This document shows, piece by piece, positions 27,475-35,859 of a stretch of 64,000 nt of DNA. Every line of letters begins with the position of its first letter. The stretch's first letter is position 1. This DNA comes from Ruegeria sp. THAF57 (GTDB lineage Bacteria > Pseudomonadota > Alphaproteobacteria > Rhodobacterales > Rhodobacteraceae): positions 767,469 to 831,468 of the forward strand of contig NZ_CAIWNQ010000001.1 in assembly GCF_903914075.1 (NCBI RefSeq), written 5' to 3'. The notes below the pieces were generated by a model that saw only the letters and a list, made by a program, of their open reading frames with translations, searched no databases and was not told the DNA's origin. The translations under genes and the position numbers were made by a program.

Positions 27475-28115
27475 GGGTAATTGGCCCTTTCTGCGGCCTG
27501 AAACGCGGGCCGTTCCGCCAGCATATTGTAATAGGTGTCAAACTCTGCCGGGCGCTGCACGCCCATACGATCGGCAAATCGCAGGCAGGTAAACAGCAGG
27601 ATGTCCGGCAATGTGAACTGGTCACCCAGAAGGTAGCGTTGGCCGGAAACCAAGACGCGGGCCGGTTTCCGAACCATTCGCAGGAAATAGTCTCCGGCAG
27701 AGTCCACAGCGATGGGCGCGCTGCCATAGATATGCTCAAGATCCTGATGCTTACGGATGGTATAAAGAGAGGCCGCATCAAGTTCGGTTGAGATGAACGA
27801 CATCCATTCGAAGACCCGCGCCCTTTGTATTCTGTCTTGAGGGATCAGGCCCGGCGCCCTGTCTGCATAAGTTTCCGCCAGGTAGATCATGATCGCGCTG
27901 CTTTCCACCAGCGTCAGGTCACCATGCTGCAGAACCGGAACTTTCTTATCCGGATTAACGGCCAGAAAATCAGCCCTTTCCATCGTATCGGTGCGGGGTT
28001 TGACGGGCTGGGTTTCATAGTCAATGCCAAGCTCATTCAACACCCAATGCGCGCGCAGTGTGCGCACCGTGCCGACACCCCACAAAAGCGGTTTGCTCAA
28101 CATATCCCGCGCCAT
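27471..28115 (-). CDS. Glutathione S-transferase family protein
   Basis: 214 residues. N-terminal thioredoxin fold with the cis-Pro segment KVPVLQHGDLTLVESSAIMIYLAE (glutathione-binding Glu-Ser), then a helical C-terminal domain with YLLGDQFTLPDILLFTCLRFAD. It may add glutathione to a reactive intermediate or isomerise it. A start at 28115 lies 4 bp after the SDR stop; upstream ATGs would overlap that gene by about 50 bp. Confidence 0.88.
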   Translation of the reverse strand: MARDMLSKPLLWGVGTVRTLRAHWVLNELGIDYETQPVKPRTDTMERADFLAVNPDKKVPVLQHGDLTLVESSAIMIYLAETYADRAPGLIPQDRIQRARVFEWMSFISTELDAASLYTIRKHQDLEHIYGSAPIAVDSAGDYFLRMVRKPARVLVSGQRYLLGDQFTLPDILLFTCLRFADRMGVQRPAEFDTYYNMLAERPAFQAAERANYP

Positions 28116-28119
28116 CAGA

Positions 28120-28869
28120 TCACCAGTCTTCCCCGTATGGACGCAGGTCCAGTTCATGTGTCCATGCATCCTTGGGCTGCTTTACAAGCGTATGGAAAGC
28201 CTCGGCCACGCTGTCGGGTTTGACCAGAATATTCTCTTCGTCCACGTGGTCATCGCCAAATTTCTTGCGACGGCGTTCGTGAATCGCAGGCATATCGACC
28301 CCCGCATCAATCACCAGATGCACCACATGAACACCTTTGGGGCCAATCTCACGCGCCAGGCTTTGCGCAAGCGCGCGCAACCCATGCTTGGCACTGGCAA
28401 ACGCACCAAACCCGGCTTTGCCACGCAGGCTGGCCGAGGCGCCAGTCACCAAAATCGTCCCCTTGCCACGCGGTACCATGCGGGCTGCAGCTTCGCGCAT
28501 GGTCAGGAAACCGCCGAAACAAGCCAATTCCCAGATTTTGCGAAAGATAACAGGGTCGGTTTCAATGAAGGGAAACGGAGAATTCGACCCAGCATTGAAC
28601 AGGACCACCTCAATTTTTCCAACCTCTTGTTCAACCTTGTCAAAAAGCGAGGAGATTTGTTCTGGATCACGGGCATCAAGCGAAACCGCCTGCAGACTAT
28701 GGCCCTCGGCCGCAAGTGTATTGATAAGGTCTTCGGATTTACCCGCATCCCGGCGCGCAACCACGACGCTATAACCGCTGCGGGCAAATCTTCTGGCAAA
28801 GGCCGCGCCAATCCCGTCTCCGGCACCGATGGCCAAGGCCACCGGTTTGCGTTGCGTGTGTGAACTCAT
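28120..28869 (-). CDS. SDR-family protein lacking the catalytic Tyr (FASAK variant)
   Basis: 249 residues of Rossmann-fold SDR type: GAGDGIGAAFARRFARSGYSVVVARR for the nucleotide and LFNAGSNSPFPF for the NAG region. The catalytic Ser (GASASLRG) is kept, but the YxxxK motif reads FASAK (in GFGAFASAKHG), so the usual proton-donor Tyr is Phe. The C-terminus ends PKDAWTHELDLRPYGEDW. A paralog with the same change is at 35860-36588. It may act as a reductase by another mechanism or bind a CoA/NAD ligand. First gene of an operon with GST and CoA-transferase. Confidence 0.85.
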   Translation of the reverse strand: MSSHTQRKPVALAIGAGDGIGAAFARRFARSGYSVVVARRDAGKSEDLINTLAAEGHSLQAVSLDARDPEQISSLFDKVEQEVGKIEVVLFNAGSNSPFPFIETDPVIFRKIWELACFGGFLTMREAAARMVPRGKGTILVTGASASLRGKAGFGAFASAKHGLRALAQSLAREIGPKGVHVVHLVIDAGVDMPAIHERRRKKFGDDHVDEENILVKPDSVAEAFHTLVKQPKDAWTHELDLRPYGEDW

Positions 28870-28957
28870 GATGGCCCGCCCTCCTTACGGAATGTGTCGG
28901 CCCTTAAGGTATGGCAGGCGGGCCGATCATGAGAACCGCAAAGAACCAATACTTACG

Positions 28958-28971
28958 ATGCAAAAATGCAT
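28958..28971. promoter_or_regulatory. Inverted repeat ATGCA-N4-TGCAT in front of the SDR operon
   Basis: ATGCAAAAATGCAT lies about 90 bp upstream of the SDR gene and 100 bp downstream of tetR. It is a perfect 5-bp inverted repeat and could be an operator, but it differs from the ATGATG sites. Confidence 0.3.
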
Positions 28972-29072
28972 GAATGGGCAACATTTTGCGACAGTTTACT
29001 GAGGCAGGACCACCAATCCGCATTCAACAATCTACAAAGTTGTTAACGGCGCGGAGTGCATGGAAGCTGGGA

Positions 29073-29645
29073 TCAGCCCTGTTCTTCGTCGTCCTCAAGC
29101 GTCAGCAAATAGGCCTTGGTTGCTTCGAGCATTTCAGAAGCTTTGGCATCGTCTGTCATGACCCGGGACAGAGCAATCGAACCGACCATAGCCGCCACCG
29201 CCAAATTTGCTTTGCTGCGATCCCCGTCAAGATAATCGGCGACGGTGTTTATGAAGCCATCAATGTGGGTTTGCATGATGTCCCGCGACGCCTTGGGCCT
29301 GCGTGAAACATCCGATACAAGCGCGGGGATCGCGCAGCCACTGCTTTTTAGGTCACGATGTTTAGGGCTGACATAGCTGCCAACATAGCGCGAAAAGGAT
29401 GGCTTTTTCGGGCTTGCATTTAGCTTTTGGGTCAAACGCCCTTCACGCAGCGCGCGTTCAAGTGCCTGATCCAGCAAGTCTTCCTTGTTTTCAAAATGAC
29501 CGTAGAACCCGCCATGCGTCAGCCCTACGGATTTCATCAATGACACGACATTAATCGCTGAAAACCCACCGCTGCGGAGTTGTTCACCTGCGTTCGAGAG
29601 GATCTCTTCGCGGTGGCGTTCTTTTTGCGCTTGAGAGTACCCCAT
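29073..29645 (-). CDS. TetR family transcriptional regulator
   Basis: 190 residues. The N-terminal helix-turn-helix reads ERHREEILSNAGEQLRSGGFSAINVVSLMKSVGLTHGGFYGHFENKEDLL (about 8-58), followed by a helical ligand-binding domain. The start is uncertain: MGYSQAQ at 29645 gives a normal N-terminus, while the frame is open to 29723. It lies between the SDR-GST-CoA-transferase operon and the divergent feruloyl-CoA-synthase-like gene. The operator-like site at 29785-29798 lies in its upstream region, so I infer that this is the regulator of the four-site ATGATG regulon, probably sensing an acyl-CoA. Confidence 0.85.
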   Translation of the reverse strand: MGYSQAQKERHREEILSNAGEQLRSGGFSAINVVSLMKSVGLTHGGFYGHFENKEDLLDQALERALREGRLTQKLNASPKKPSFSRYVGSYVSPKHRDLKSSGCAIPALVSDVSRRPKASRDIMQTHIDGFINTVADYLDGDRSKANLAVAAMVGSIALSRVMTDDAKASEMLEATKAYLLTLEDDEEQG

Positions 29646-29784
29646 TGATGCTGGCCTTCGGAATCCGTTACCCTGGTTAGTGCGTTGACGACCCCGGACA
29701 AGGTCAATCTGCATTGGAGTCATAATACAGAAATCCCCAGTGTGGTCCAGTTTTCACGCGATCTTCCGGCACCCATTGACTTGC

Positions 29785-29798
29785 ATGATGTCTATCAT
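29785..29798. promoter_or_regulatory. ATGATG-N3-RTCAT operator, site 1 (tetR / fcs-like)
   Basis: ATGATGTCTATCAT is a perfect 5-bp inverted repeat with 4-nt centre. It sits in the divergent region between tetR and the feruloyl-CoA-synthase-like gene. A -35-like TTGACT (29776-29781) begins 9 bp before it, and a weak -10 (TACACA) follows, so a bound repressor would block the plus-strand promoter. Confidence 0.7.
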
Positions 29799-29893
29799 AC
29801 ACAATCCGTTCCAGACTAAGCGGCCCGGCGGCGATTTCAGATTGCCAAACGCCACGCGGCCTGACCCCGAGGATTCTAAAATCAGGACATGCC

Positions 29894-31777
29894 GTGATCA
29901 CCGACACAACGACCAACGCCGTTCTTGACCCGTCCGACGGGATCGAAACCCATGACGACCCGGTCTTTGGCCCCTTGACCTATTTTCCGGCAAAACCGGT
30001 TCTGCGGCGTGGTGACGACGCCATTTACCTTCGCCAGGATTACAAGCTGCCGGACTATCCAACCAGTGTCATCGACTATCTCTATGCAGCCGCCAGCGCA
30101 CACCCAGACCGCCTTTCGCTTGCTGAACGCGGACCACAGGGGTGGGATGGGCCGACATTTCGACAGCTAAAGGCGAATTGCGAGGCTATTGCACAAGCTT
30201 TGCTCAACCGTGGTTTAAAGCAAGGAGATTGCATCGCCGTTCTGTCCCGCAACAGCATTATCCACGCTCAGATTCTGTTCGGGGCAATGATGGCCGGCAT
30301 TACTGCCGCGTCGATCTCGCCTAGCTATGCAAAATTCTCAGAGGCTTTTCCCCGTCTGCAGAGCACATTCGCGCAGTCCAAAGCGAAACTCTTTTTTGTT
30401 GATGACGCCCAAACGTTGTCCGATGCATTGGACAAGCTTGATCTGAGCGGATGCGAACTGGTGTCCGAACATCCCAGACCCGGTGATACTGACGTCGCCG
30501 AGTTGCTGGGCACCAAGGTCACCGAAGCCGTTGCCGCCGCCCACGCAGCCGTGACCGAAGAAACCGTTGGCAAGATCCTTTTCACCTCTGGCTCGACAGG
30601 CAACCCCAAGGGTGTGATCAACACACAGCGCATGATGTGTGCAAATATCGCCATGTCGCAAAGGATTGGAATCCGCATTCCTCACGCCCAACGTCGACGG
30701 CTATGCTGGCTGCCGTGGCACCATACGTTCGGGGGCAATCACATCCTGCACGAAATGCTGTTTCACGCATCAGCGCTTTATATCGACTCGGGCCGTCCAG
30801 TATCCGGGCCGGATTTTGAACGCAGCTTGACCGCAATCCGCGAGGTGAAGCCAACCAATTTCTCGAACGTGCCCTTGGCATACGGCATGTTGTTGGACGC
30901 AATGGAGCAGGATACTGAACTTGCCGAAGCGTTCTTTTCGAACCTGACTTTCGTACACTACGGCGGAGCGGGGTTCCCAGGCGAAACCTATGAACGTCTG
31001 CAAAAACTGGCCATGACATATCGGGGTTGTCGTATTCCGCTATCGGGCGGATTTGCCATGACCGAAGCGGCGCCCTCTGTCACGACAGTCCATTGGCCCT
31101 ATGACGGGGTTGGGCGTATCGGAATGCCTGTGCCAGAAGTGGAAATCAAGCTAATCCCACTCAGTGACGACCGTTACGAACTGCGGATCAAGGGGCCGAA
31201 TGTCTTTCCCGGCTACGTAGATCAGCCCGAACTGAACAAACGACTTTTCGATGATGAGGGGTTCTTCATTACCGGTGACGCGATCCGCTTTGAAAACATC
31301 GACAACATCGCAAATGACCTGCGTTATGCAGGGCGGGTCAGCGAAGACTTCAAGCTCGACAGCGGTACATTTGTACAAGTTGGGGCGATCCGAACGGGAT
31401 TGAATCTGGAATGTGGCGGGCTGGTGCGCGACACCGTTGTTGTCGGTGAAGGCCGGGCGCATATCGTCGCGATGGTCTGGCTGAACGATGCGGCCCGCGC
31501 ACGTGCAACACGGGTGGATGGTGCACTGATTGAACCTGCCCCCGAAGACCTTGCGCAGGTGCAACAGGCCTTGGATCGGTGGAACCAGAACAATGGCGGC
31601 TCCAGCCGGCAAGTGCGCGCAATTGGCATCCTGGCCGAGCCACCGTCGCTGTCGGAAAACGAAATCAACGACAAAGGCTACGTCAACCAGCGCCAAGTTC
31701 TCAAACGTCGCGCAGAAATTGTTGACGCCCTTTACAACGGAACCCGCAACGACTGGCTAGTGGTGGCACAACAATGA
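29894..31777 (+). CDS. Feruloyl-CoA synthase-like AMP-dependent CoA ligase
   Basis: 627 residues. The ATP-binding loop reads LFTSGSTGNPKGVIN at about 229-243; other ANL motifs are FAMTEAAPSVTTVHW and ITGDAIRF; the C-terminal NEINDKGYVNQRQVLKRR contains the adenylation Lys. N-terminal FGPLTYFPAKPVLRRGDDAIYLR and the DKGYVNQ ending are characteristic of the feruloyl-CoA synthase branch. It activates a carboxylic acid with ATP and CoA; the true substrate may be an aromatic or another acid. It starts at GTG with AGG 7 bp upstream and overlaps the MaoC gene by 4 bp. Confidence 0.88.
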   Translation: MITDTTTNAVLDPSDGIETHDDPVFGPLTYFPAKPVLRRGDDAIYLRQDYKLPDYPTSVIDYLYAAASAHPDRLSLAERGPQGWDGPTFRQLKANCEAIAQALLNRGLKQGDCIAVLSRNSIIHAQILFGAMMAGITAASISPSYAKFSEAFPRLQSTFAQSKAKLFFVDDAQTLSDALDKLDLSGCELVSEHPRPGDTDVAELLGTKVTEAVAAAHAAVTEETVGKILFTSGSTGNPKGVINTQRMMCANIAMSQRIGIRIPHAQRRRLCWLPWHHTFGGNHILHEMLFHASALYIDSGRPVSGPDFERSLTAIREVKPTNFSNVPLAYGMLLDAMEQDTELAEAFFSNLTFVHYGGAGFPGETYERLQKLAMTYRGCRIPLSGGFAMTEAAPSVTTVHWPYDGVGRIGMPVPEVEIKLIPLSDDRYELRIKGPNVFPGYVDQPELNKRLFDDEGFFITGDAIRFENIDNIANDLRYAGRVSEDFKLDSGTFVQVGAIRTGLNLECGGLVRDTVVVGEGRAHIVAMVWLNDAARARATRVDGALIEPAPEDLAQVQQALDRWNQNNGGSSRQVRAIGILAEPPSLSENEINDKGYVNQRQVLKRRAEIVDALYNGTRNDWLVVAQQ

Positions 31778-32241
31778 CAGAGACATCTTTGGAAGTCAGC
31801 CTAGACGCCTATCGCGACCGGGTCGGCAAAGAGCTTGGCGTATCAGACTGGCTTACGGTGGATCAGGCGCGGATCGACAAGTTTGCAGACGCCACCGACG
31901 ATCACCAGTTCATTCACATAGACCCGGACCGGGCCGCAGAAACACCTTTTGGCGGTACGATTGCGCATGGGTTTCTGTCTCTGTCTTTGTTGGTGCCACT
32001 GGTGCAGAACGGCGTCCCAAGGATCGCTGGTCGCACGATGGGTGTGAATTACGGTTTCGATAAGATCCGATTTGTTTCGCCGGTGCCCGCAGGCGCACGT
32101 ATTCGTGGGCGTTTTCACCTTGCTGGACTGACGGACAGGGACGATGGATCCATCCAAACCCGAATGAATGTCACGGTCGAAATCGAAGGAATCGACTCGC
32201 CCGCGTTGGTCGCGGAATGGCTTGGGCTGACCTATTTCTGA
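31774..32241 (+). CDS. MaoC family (R)-specific enoyl-CoA hydratase
   Basis: 155-residue single hot-dog domain. The hydratase motif is FADATDDHQFIHIDPDRA with catalytic Asp and His, then PFGGTIAHGFLSLSLLVPL. It hydrates 2-enoyl-CoA to 3-hydroxyacyl-CoA. The start codon overlaps the CoA ligase stop (ATGA), so it likely acts on that ligase's product. Confidence 0.9.
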   Translation: MTETSLEVSLDAYRDRVGKELGVSDWLTVDQARIDKFADATDDHQFIHIDPDRAAETPFGGTIAHGFLSLSLLVPLVQNGVPRIAGRTMGVNYGFDKIRFVSPVPAGARIRGRFHLAGLTDRDDGSIQTRMNVTVEIEGIDSPALVAEWLGLTYF

Positions 32242-32277
32242 TCCGCGTTTTCACCGCTTATCCCACCGGGGGCAAAG

Positions 32278-33144
32278 ATGACCCAAGTGCCTTCTCTGGC
32301 GGATATATTACAGCCGGAACAAGTTGGGCCTGACCTGTTTCGCGCGGCTGCCTTTTCCGGCGACGCGGTGCCGACGCGCCTATTTGGGGGACAGGTTATT
32401 GCCCAATGCCTAGCCGCTGCACGCCATTCTGTGTCGGCAAACCGTCGCTGCCATTCTATCCACTCGTATTTCCTGCGCGCGGGTGATCCGAACCAACCAT
32501 TGATCTTCCGGGTCGAAAATGCGCGGGATGGTGGGTCGTTCAGCACGCGGCGGGTGATCGCCACGCAGGGCGACCAGCAAATCCTGAATTTCACAGGGTC
32601 TTTCCATGTGCCCGACGAGGGCTGGGACTATCAGCACGAAAAACCAGACGCTCCGGGGCCACAGGATTGCGCCCCGGACCAAAGCACCGCGACCGCCCGT
32701 TCCGCAAATGGCTCGGCCGAAGCAGACAACAGGCGCATCCACCAGACACAGTTCGAGATTCGCGACGTCGATCCCAGGAATGAGGCAAATCCCGTACCTG
32801 TCAGCGATCAGCACGGGTTTTGGTTTCGGATACCCGCAGCCAAAAATGGCGATGCCGGCCTGCAGCAGCTTTATCTGACCTATGCGTCTGATATGGGTTT
32901 GATGAGCGTAGGTTTGCGCGCCCACGGGTTGAGCTGGTCGCAGAACACAGCGCAGGGCGCCAGTCTGGATCACGCGCTCTGGCTTCACGCACCTGCCCGC
33001 TTACAGGATTGGCACTTTTACGCGATGGATGGCCCCTGGACGGGCAGCGGCCGTGGACTGGCCCGCGGCATGATCTTTTCCGAAGACGGCAAACTGGTCG
33101 CAAGTACAGCCCAGGAATCGCTATTGCGACGCAAACGCAACTGA
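32278..33144 (+). CDS. Acyl-CoA thioesterase II (TesB-like)
   Basis: 288 residues, a double hot-dog protein of normal TesB length. RLFGGQVIAQCLAAA is the N-terminal hallmark; YASDMGLMSVGLRAHG, SLDHALWLHAPARLQDW and the C-terminal STAQESLLR place the Asp/Thr/Gln catalytic set. It hydrolyses acyl-CoA, possibly to relieve CoA trapping. It is 36 bp downstream of maoC and probably in the same transcript. Confidence 0.92.
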   Translation: MTQVPSLADILQPEQVGPDLFRAAAFSGDAVPTRLFGGQVIAQCLAAARHSVSANRRCHSIHSYFLRAGDPNQPLIFRVENARDGGSFSTRRVIATQGDQQILNFTGSFHVPDEGWDYQHEKPDAPGPQDCAPDQSTATARSANGSAEADNRRIHQTQFEIRDVDPRNEANPVPVSDQHGFWFRIPAAKNGDAGLQQLYLTYASDMGLMSVGLRAHGLSWSQNTAQGASLDHALWLHAPARLQDWHFYAMDGPWTGSGRGLARGMIFSEDGKLVASTAQESLLRRKRN

Positions 33145-33308
33145 GCCGCGTCATTCTTGATCGAAGCCCCCTTTCTGCACCTTGTGCAGTTCACCACCTG
33201 TGGCACAAGCCCGTTGGCCACCGGGCTCCACATGATTTCTGTATGACAATGATAATCTTAAATCGCAAGTTCACATAAGACTTAAGGGACAGTGGACTTG
33301 ACATCTAC

Positions 33309-33322
33309 ATGATGGCCGTCAT
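33309..33322. promoter_or_regulatory. ATGATG-N3-RTCAT operator, site 2 (enoyl-CoA hydratase operon)
   Basis: ATGATGGCCGTCAT lies 63 bp before the hydratase start. A consensus -35 box TTGACA (33298-33303) begins 11 bp upstream, so the site covers the promoter spacer. Arms ATGAT/GTCAT match with one T:G position. Confidence 0.7.
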
Positions 33323-33385
33323 TCTGAAGAAGCTGAAACAAGGCCGATTGGCAGCCTTGTCTGAGCAGCAGGGGAGGATGACGAA

Positions 33386-34168
33386 ATGCAGGATATTCAG
33401 GGCAAAGTCAGGCATGAGGTCCAAGGCCGCGTGCTAAAGATCACGATCGACAACCCGGCAAAGAAAAATGCTTTTCATCCGCAGATGATGGAAGAATTGT
33501 CAGACGCCCTGACCCTGCTAGAGCAGTCACCCGACCTATGGGCAGGGGTGATCTGCGCAGAAGGCGAAGATTTTACAGCGGGGCTGGATATGCCAAAGTT
33601 CTTCGGCCCCAACAGCACACCCCCAGAAATTCCCGAGGGAAACGTCGATGCGTTTGGCCTGCAAAGACAGTGTAGCAAGCCGATTGTCACGGCCGTAAAG
33701 GGGATATGCTTCACAATCGGAATCGAAATGATGCTAGCCGGAGACATCGCCGTTGCCGCCGATGACACCCGGTTTTGCCAATTGGAATCAAAGCGCGGCA
33801 TTGCTCCTTTCGGTGGCGCGCACTTCCGATACATCAGCCGCGCCGGTTGGGGAAACGCCATGTACCACCTGATGCTATGCGACGAGTTCAGCGCGGAAGA
33901 AGCCCATCGCATCGGGCTGGTACAAGAGGTTGTGGCCAAAGGACATGAAACCGCACGCGCAATGGAGATTGCGGAAACGATCTGCCGTAACGCTCCGCTT
34001 GGCATTCAGGCCATGAAAGTGGCTGGACGTAAATTTATTGAACACGGGGAACAGGCTGCGATTGCCTGCATTCCAGAGCTTCGCGACCGTATGCTTGCGA
34101 CCGAGGACATGCGTGAAGGCATAGCGTCGTTCGTGGAACGGCGCGAGGCCGTCTTTAAAGGCCGCTGA
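33386..34168 (+). CDS. Enoyl-CoA hydratase/isomerase family (crotonase) protein
   Basis: 260 residues of the crotonase fold: FTAGLDMPKFF (oxyanion hole), KGICFTIGIEMMLAGDIAVAADDTRFCQLESKRGIAPFGGAHFRY. A Glu lies in the second catalytic region (LESKRGI), but the Glu pair of classical hydratases is not clearly complete, so isomerase or lyase activity is possible. GGGGAGGATGACGAA precedes the ATG. First gene after operator site 2, in front of an SDR/isomerase cluster. Confidence 0.88.
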   Translation: MQDIQGKVRHEVQGRVLKITIDNPAKKNAFHPQMMEELSDALTLLEQSPDLWAGVICAEGEDFTAGLDMPKFFGPNSTPPEIPEGNVDAFGLQRQCSKPIVTAVKGICFTIGIEMMLAGDIAVAADDTRFCQLESKRGIAPFGGAHFRYISRAGWGNAMYHLMLCDEFSAEEAHRIGLVQEVVAKGHETARAMEIAETICRNAPLGIQAMKVAGRKFIEHGEQAAIACIPELRDRMLATEDMREGIASFVERREAVFKGR

Positions 34169-34264
34169 AACGAGCGCCCCCGGCGGCCGGGGCAGCACCG
34201 GAACGGTAGTCGCGCCCTTGATGTAAAGGATACTGGGCTGACAGGGGTTTTCGTTAGGCAAAAC

Positions 34265-34315
34265 GAATTCCGGCGCATTTGGGGTTCGACTGCGAGCTGA
34301 CGAAGACCGGAATTC
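34265..34315. repeat. Long-range 9-bp inverted repeat
   Basis: GAATTCCGG at 34265-34273 is perfectly complementary to CCGGAATTC at 34307-34315 across 33 nt, in the 214-bp gap between the hydratase and SDR genes. A smaller GC hairpin (CCCCGG-CGG-CCGGGG) lies at 34178-34192, just after the hydratase stop, and may terminate its transcript. Confidence 0.5.
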
Positions 34316-34382
34316 TGCCCACCTGTGCGCAGGGAACGATGAAACTGCCCGCTGATACAATCTGACGAAGAAGGAAAGAAAG

Positions 34383-35153
34383 ATGACCAAGGCGAATGAG
34401 CTTTTCGACCTGAGTGGCAAGACCGCCCTGATAACCGGGGGGTCACGCGGGCTGGGTCTGCAGATCGCCGAAGTGCTGGGCGACAACGGCGCGCGATTGG
34501 TGATCTCGTCCCGCAAGGAAACGGATTTGCGGGATGCCAAGGCGCATCTCGAAGGGCGCGGGATCACCGTGGACTACATCGTGGCGGATAACCGTAAAGA
34601 TGACGACCTTGTGGCGTTGTCAGCTCAGTCCATCGCAAAGCTGGGACGGGTCGATATCCTTGTCAACAATGCCGGGGCCACTTGGGGAAGCCCCGCCGTC
34701 GATCACGCGATGGAGGCCTGGGATAAAGTGATGGACCTTAACGTCCGCTCTGTGTTTCGCCTCAGCCAGCTGATCGCAAGAGACTCGATGATCCCGAATG
34801 GCAACGGCCGGATACTGAACCTGGCGTCGATTGCTGGGCTAAAGGGCAACAAGGGGATTGTGGCTTACAACACTTCGAAGGCGGCTGTGGTGAACCTGAC
34901 CCGCGCATTGGCCCACGAATGGGGTGAGCATGGAATAACGGTGAATGCGCTGGCGCCGGGCATGTTCGAAAGCAAGATGACCGCGGGCACGCTGGATGCG
35001 CTGGGGCGCGAAAACGTTGCCGCGCAGAACCCGCTAGGGCGGATTGGCGGCAGCGAAGACCTTAAGGGGGCGGCGCTGCTTTATTGCTCGGACGCAGGCA
35101 GCATGATCACCGGGACCACTTTGGCCATAGATGGCGGGCTGACCGCGATCTGA
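34383..35153 (+). CDS. Short-chain dehydrogenase/reductase
   Basis: 256 residues, classical SDR: TGGSRGLGLQIAEVLG (about 18-33), NNAGAT, catalytic Ser in NLASIAG, YNTSK as the YxxxK motif, and C-terminal GTTLAIDGGLTAI. It is an NAD(P)-linked oxidoreductase of a hydroxyl or keto group, probably on a CoA ester. GAAGGAAAG precedes the start. Confidence 0.93.
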   Translation: MTKANELFDLSGKTALITGGSRGLGLQIAEVLGDNGARLVISSRKETDLRDAKAHLEGRGITVDYIVADNRKDDDLVALSAQSIAKLGRVDILVNNAGATWGSPAVDHAMEAWDKVMDLNVRSVFRLSQLIARDSMIPNGNGRILNLASIAGLKGNKGIVAYNTSKAAVVNLTRALAHEWGEHGITVNALAPGMFESKMTAGTLDALGRENVAAQNPLGRIGGSEDLKGAALLYCSDAGSMITGTTLAIDGGLTAI

Positions 35154-35197
35154 AGGCGCCCGGCCTATCCGTAGACCACTTTGAAAAGGAAAGATTG

Positions 35198-35812
35198 ATG
35201 CAGAAACACGTCGCCTTTCACTTCGATTTCGGCAGCCCGAACTCTTACCTTGCGCATCTCTTGATACCCGGTCTCGCGCAGACCTATGGCGCGACGTTCA
35301 CCTACGTGCCGGTGCTGCTGGGCGGCATCTTCCGCGCCACTGGCAACCGGGCACCGGGTGAAACCAATGCCGGGATCGAGAACAAGCTGCGGTACGAACG
35401 GCGCGACCTGCTGCGATTCACTGAACGCAACGGAATCGCCGATGAGTTCTCATTCAACCCCTATTTCCCGATTAACACCCTGCAACTGATGCGCGGCTGC
35501 ATTGCGGCGCAACGGTTAGGTGTGTTCGAGCGTTACATGGAACGCGTCTTTCGCGGCATGTGGCAGTTCGAACAGAATCTTGGCGACCCTGAGGTGCTGT
35601 CGCGCTGGCTGACAGATGGCGGGCTAGAAGCCGAACCCCTGTTCGCACTGATACAAGACCCCGAAGTCAAAGCCCAACTGATCTCGAATACGGAAATGGC
35701 TGTTTCCGCTGGTGATTTTGGTGCACCGACCTTTCACTACGACGGGGAAATCTATTTCGGAAAGGATCGTATCCGCGATCTGGAACAGCATCTGGCCGGT
35801 CTGGATAACTGA
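35198..35812 (+). CDS. 2-hydroxychromene-2-carboxylate isomerase-like (DsbA/GST-kappa family)
   Basis: 204 residues. HFDFGSPNSYLAHLLIPGL at the N-terminus has the Ser that binds glutathione in this family; FPINTLQLMRG and FGAPTFHYDGEIYFGKDRI are typical later segments. Family members isomerise cyclic intermediates of naphthalene degradation using glutathione; here it may serve another glutathione-dependent isomerisation. AAAGGAAAG stands before the ATG at 35198; the longer frame from 35084 overlaps the SDR gene. Confidence 0.88.
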   Translation: MQKHVAFHFDFGSPNSYLAHLLIPGLAQTYGATFTYVPVLLGGIFRATGNRAPGETNAGIENKLRYERRDLLRFTERNGIADEFSFNPYFPINTLQLMRGCIAAQRLGVFERYMERVFRGMWQFEQNLGDPEVLSRWLTDGGLEAEPLFALIQDPEVKAQLISNTEMAVSAGDFGAPTFHYDGEIYFGKDRIRDLEQHLAGLDN

Positions 35813-35859
35813 CACACGCATTTGGGTCAGCCGACCCACCCTACAGAAGGACACTCCTT

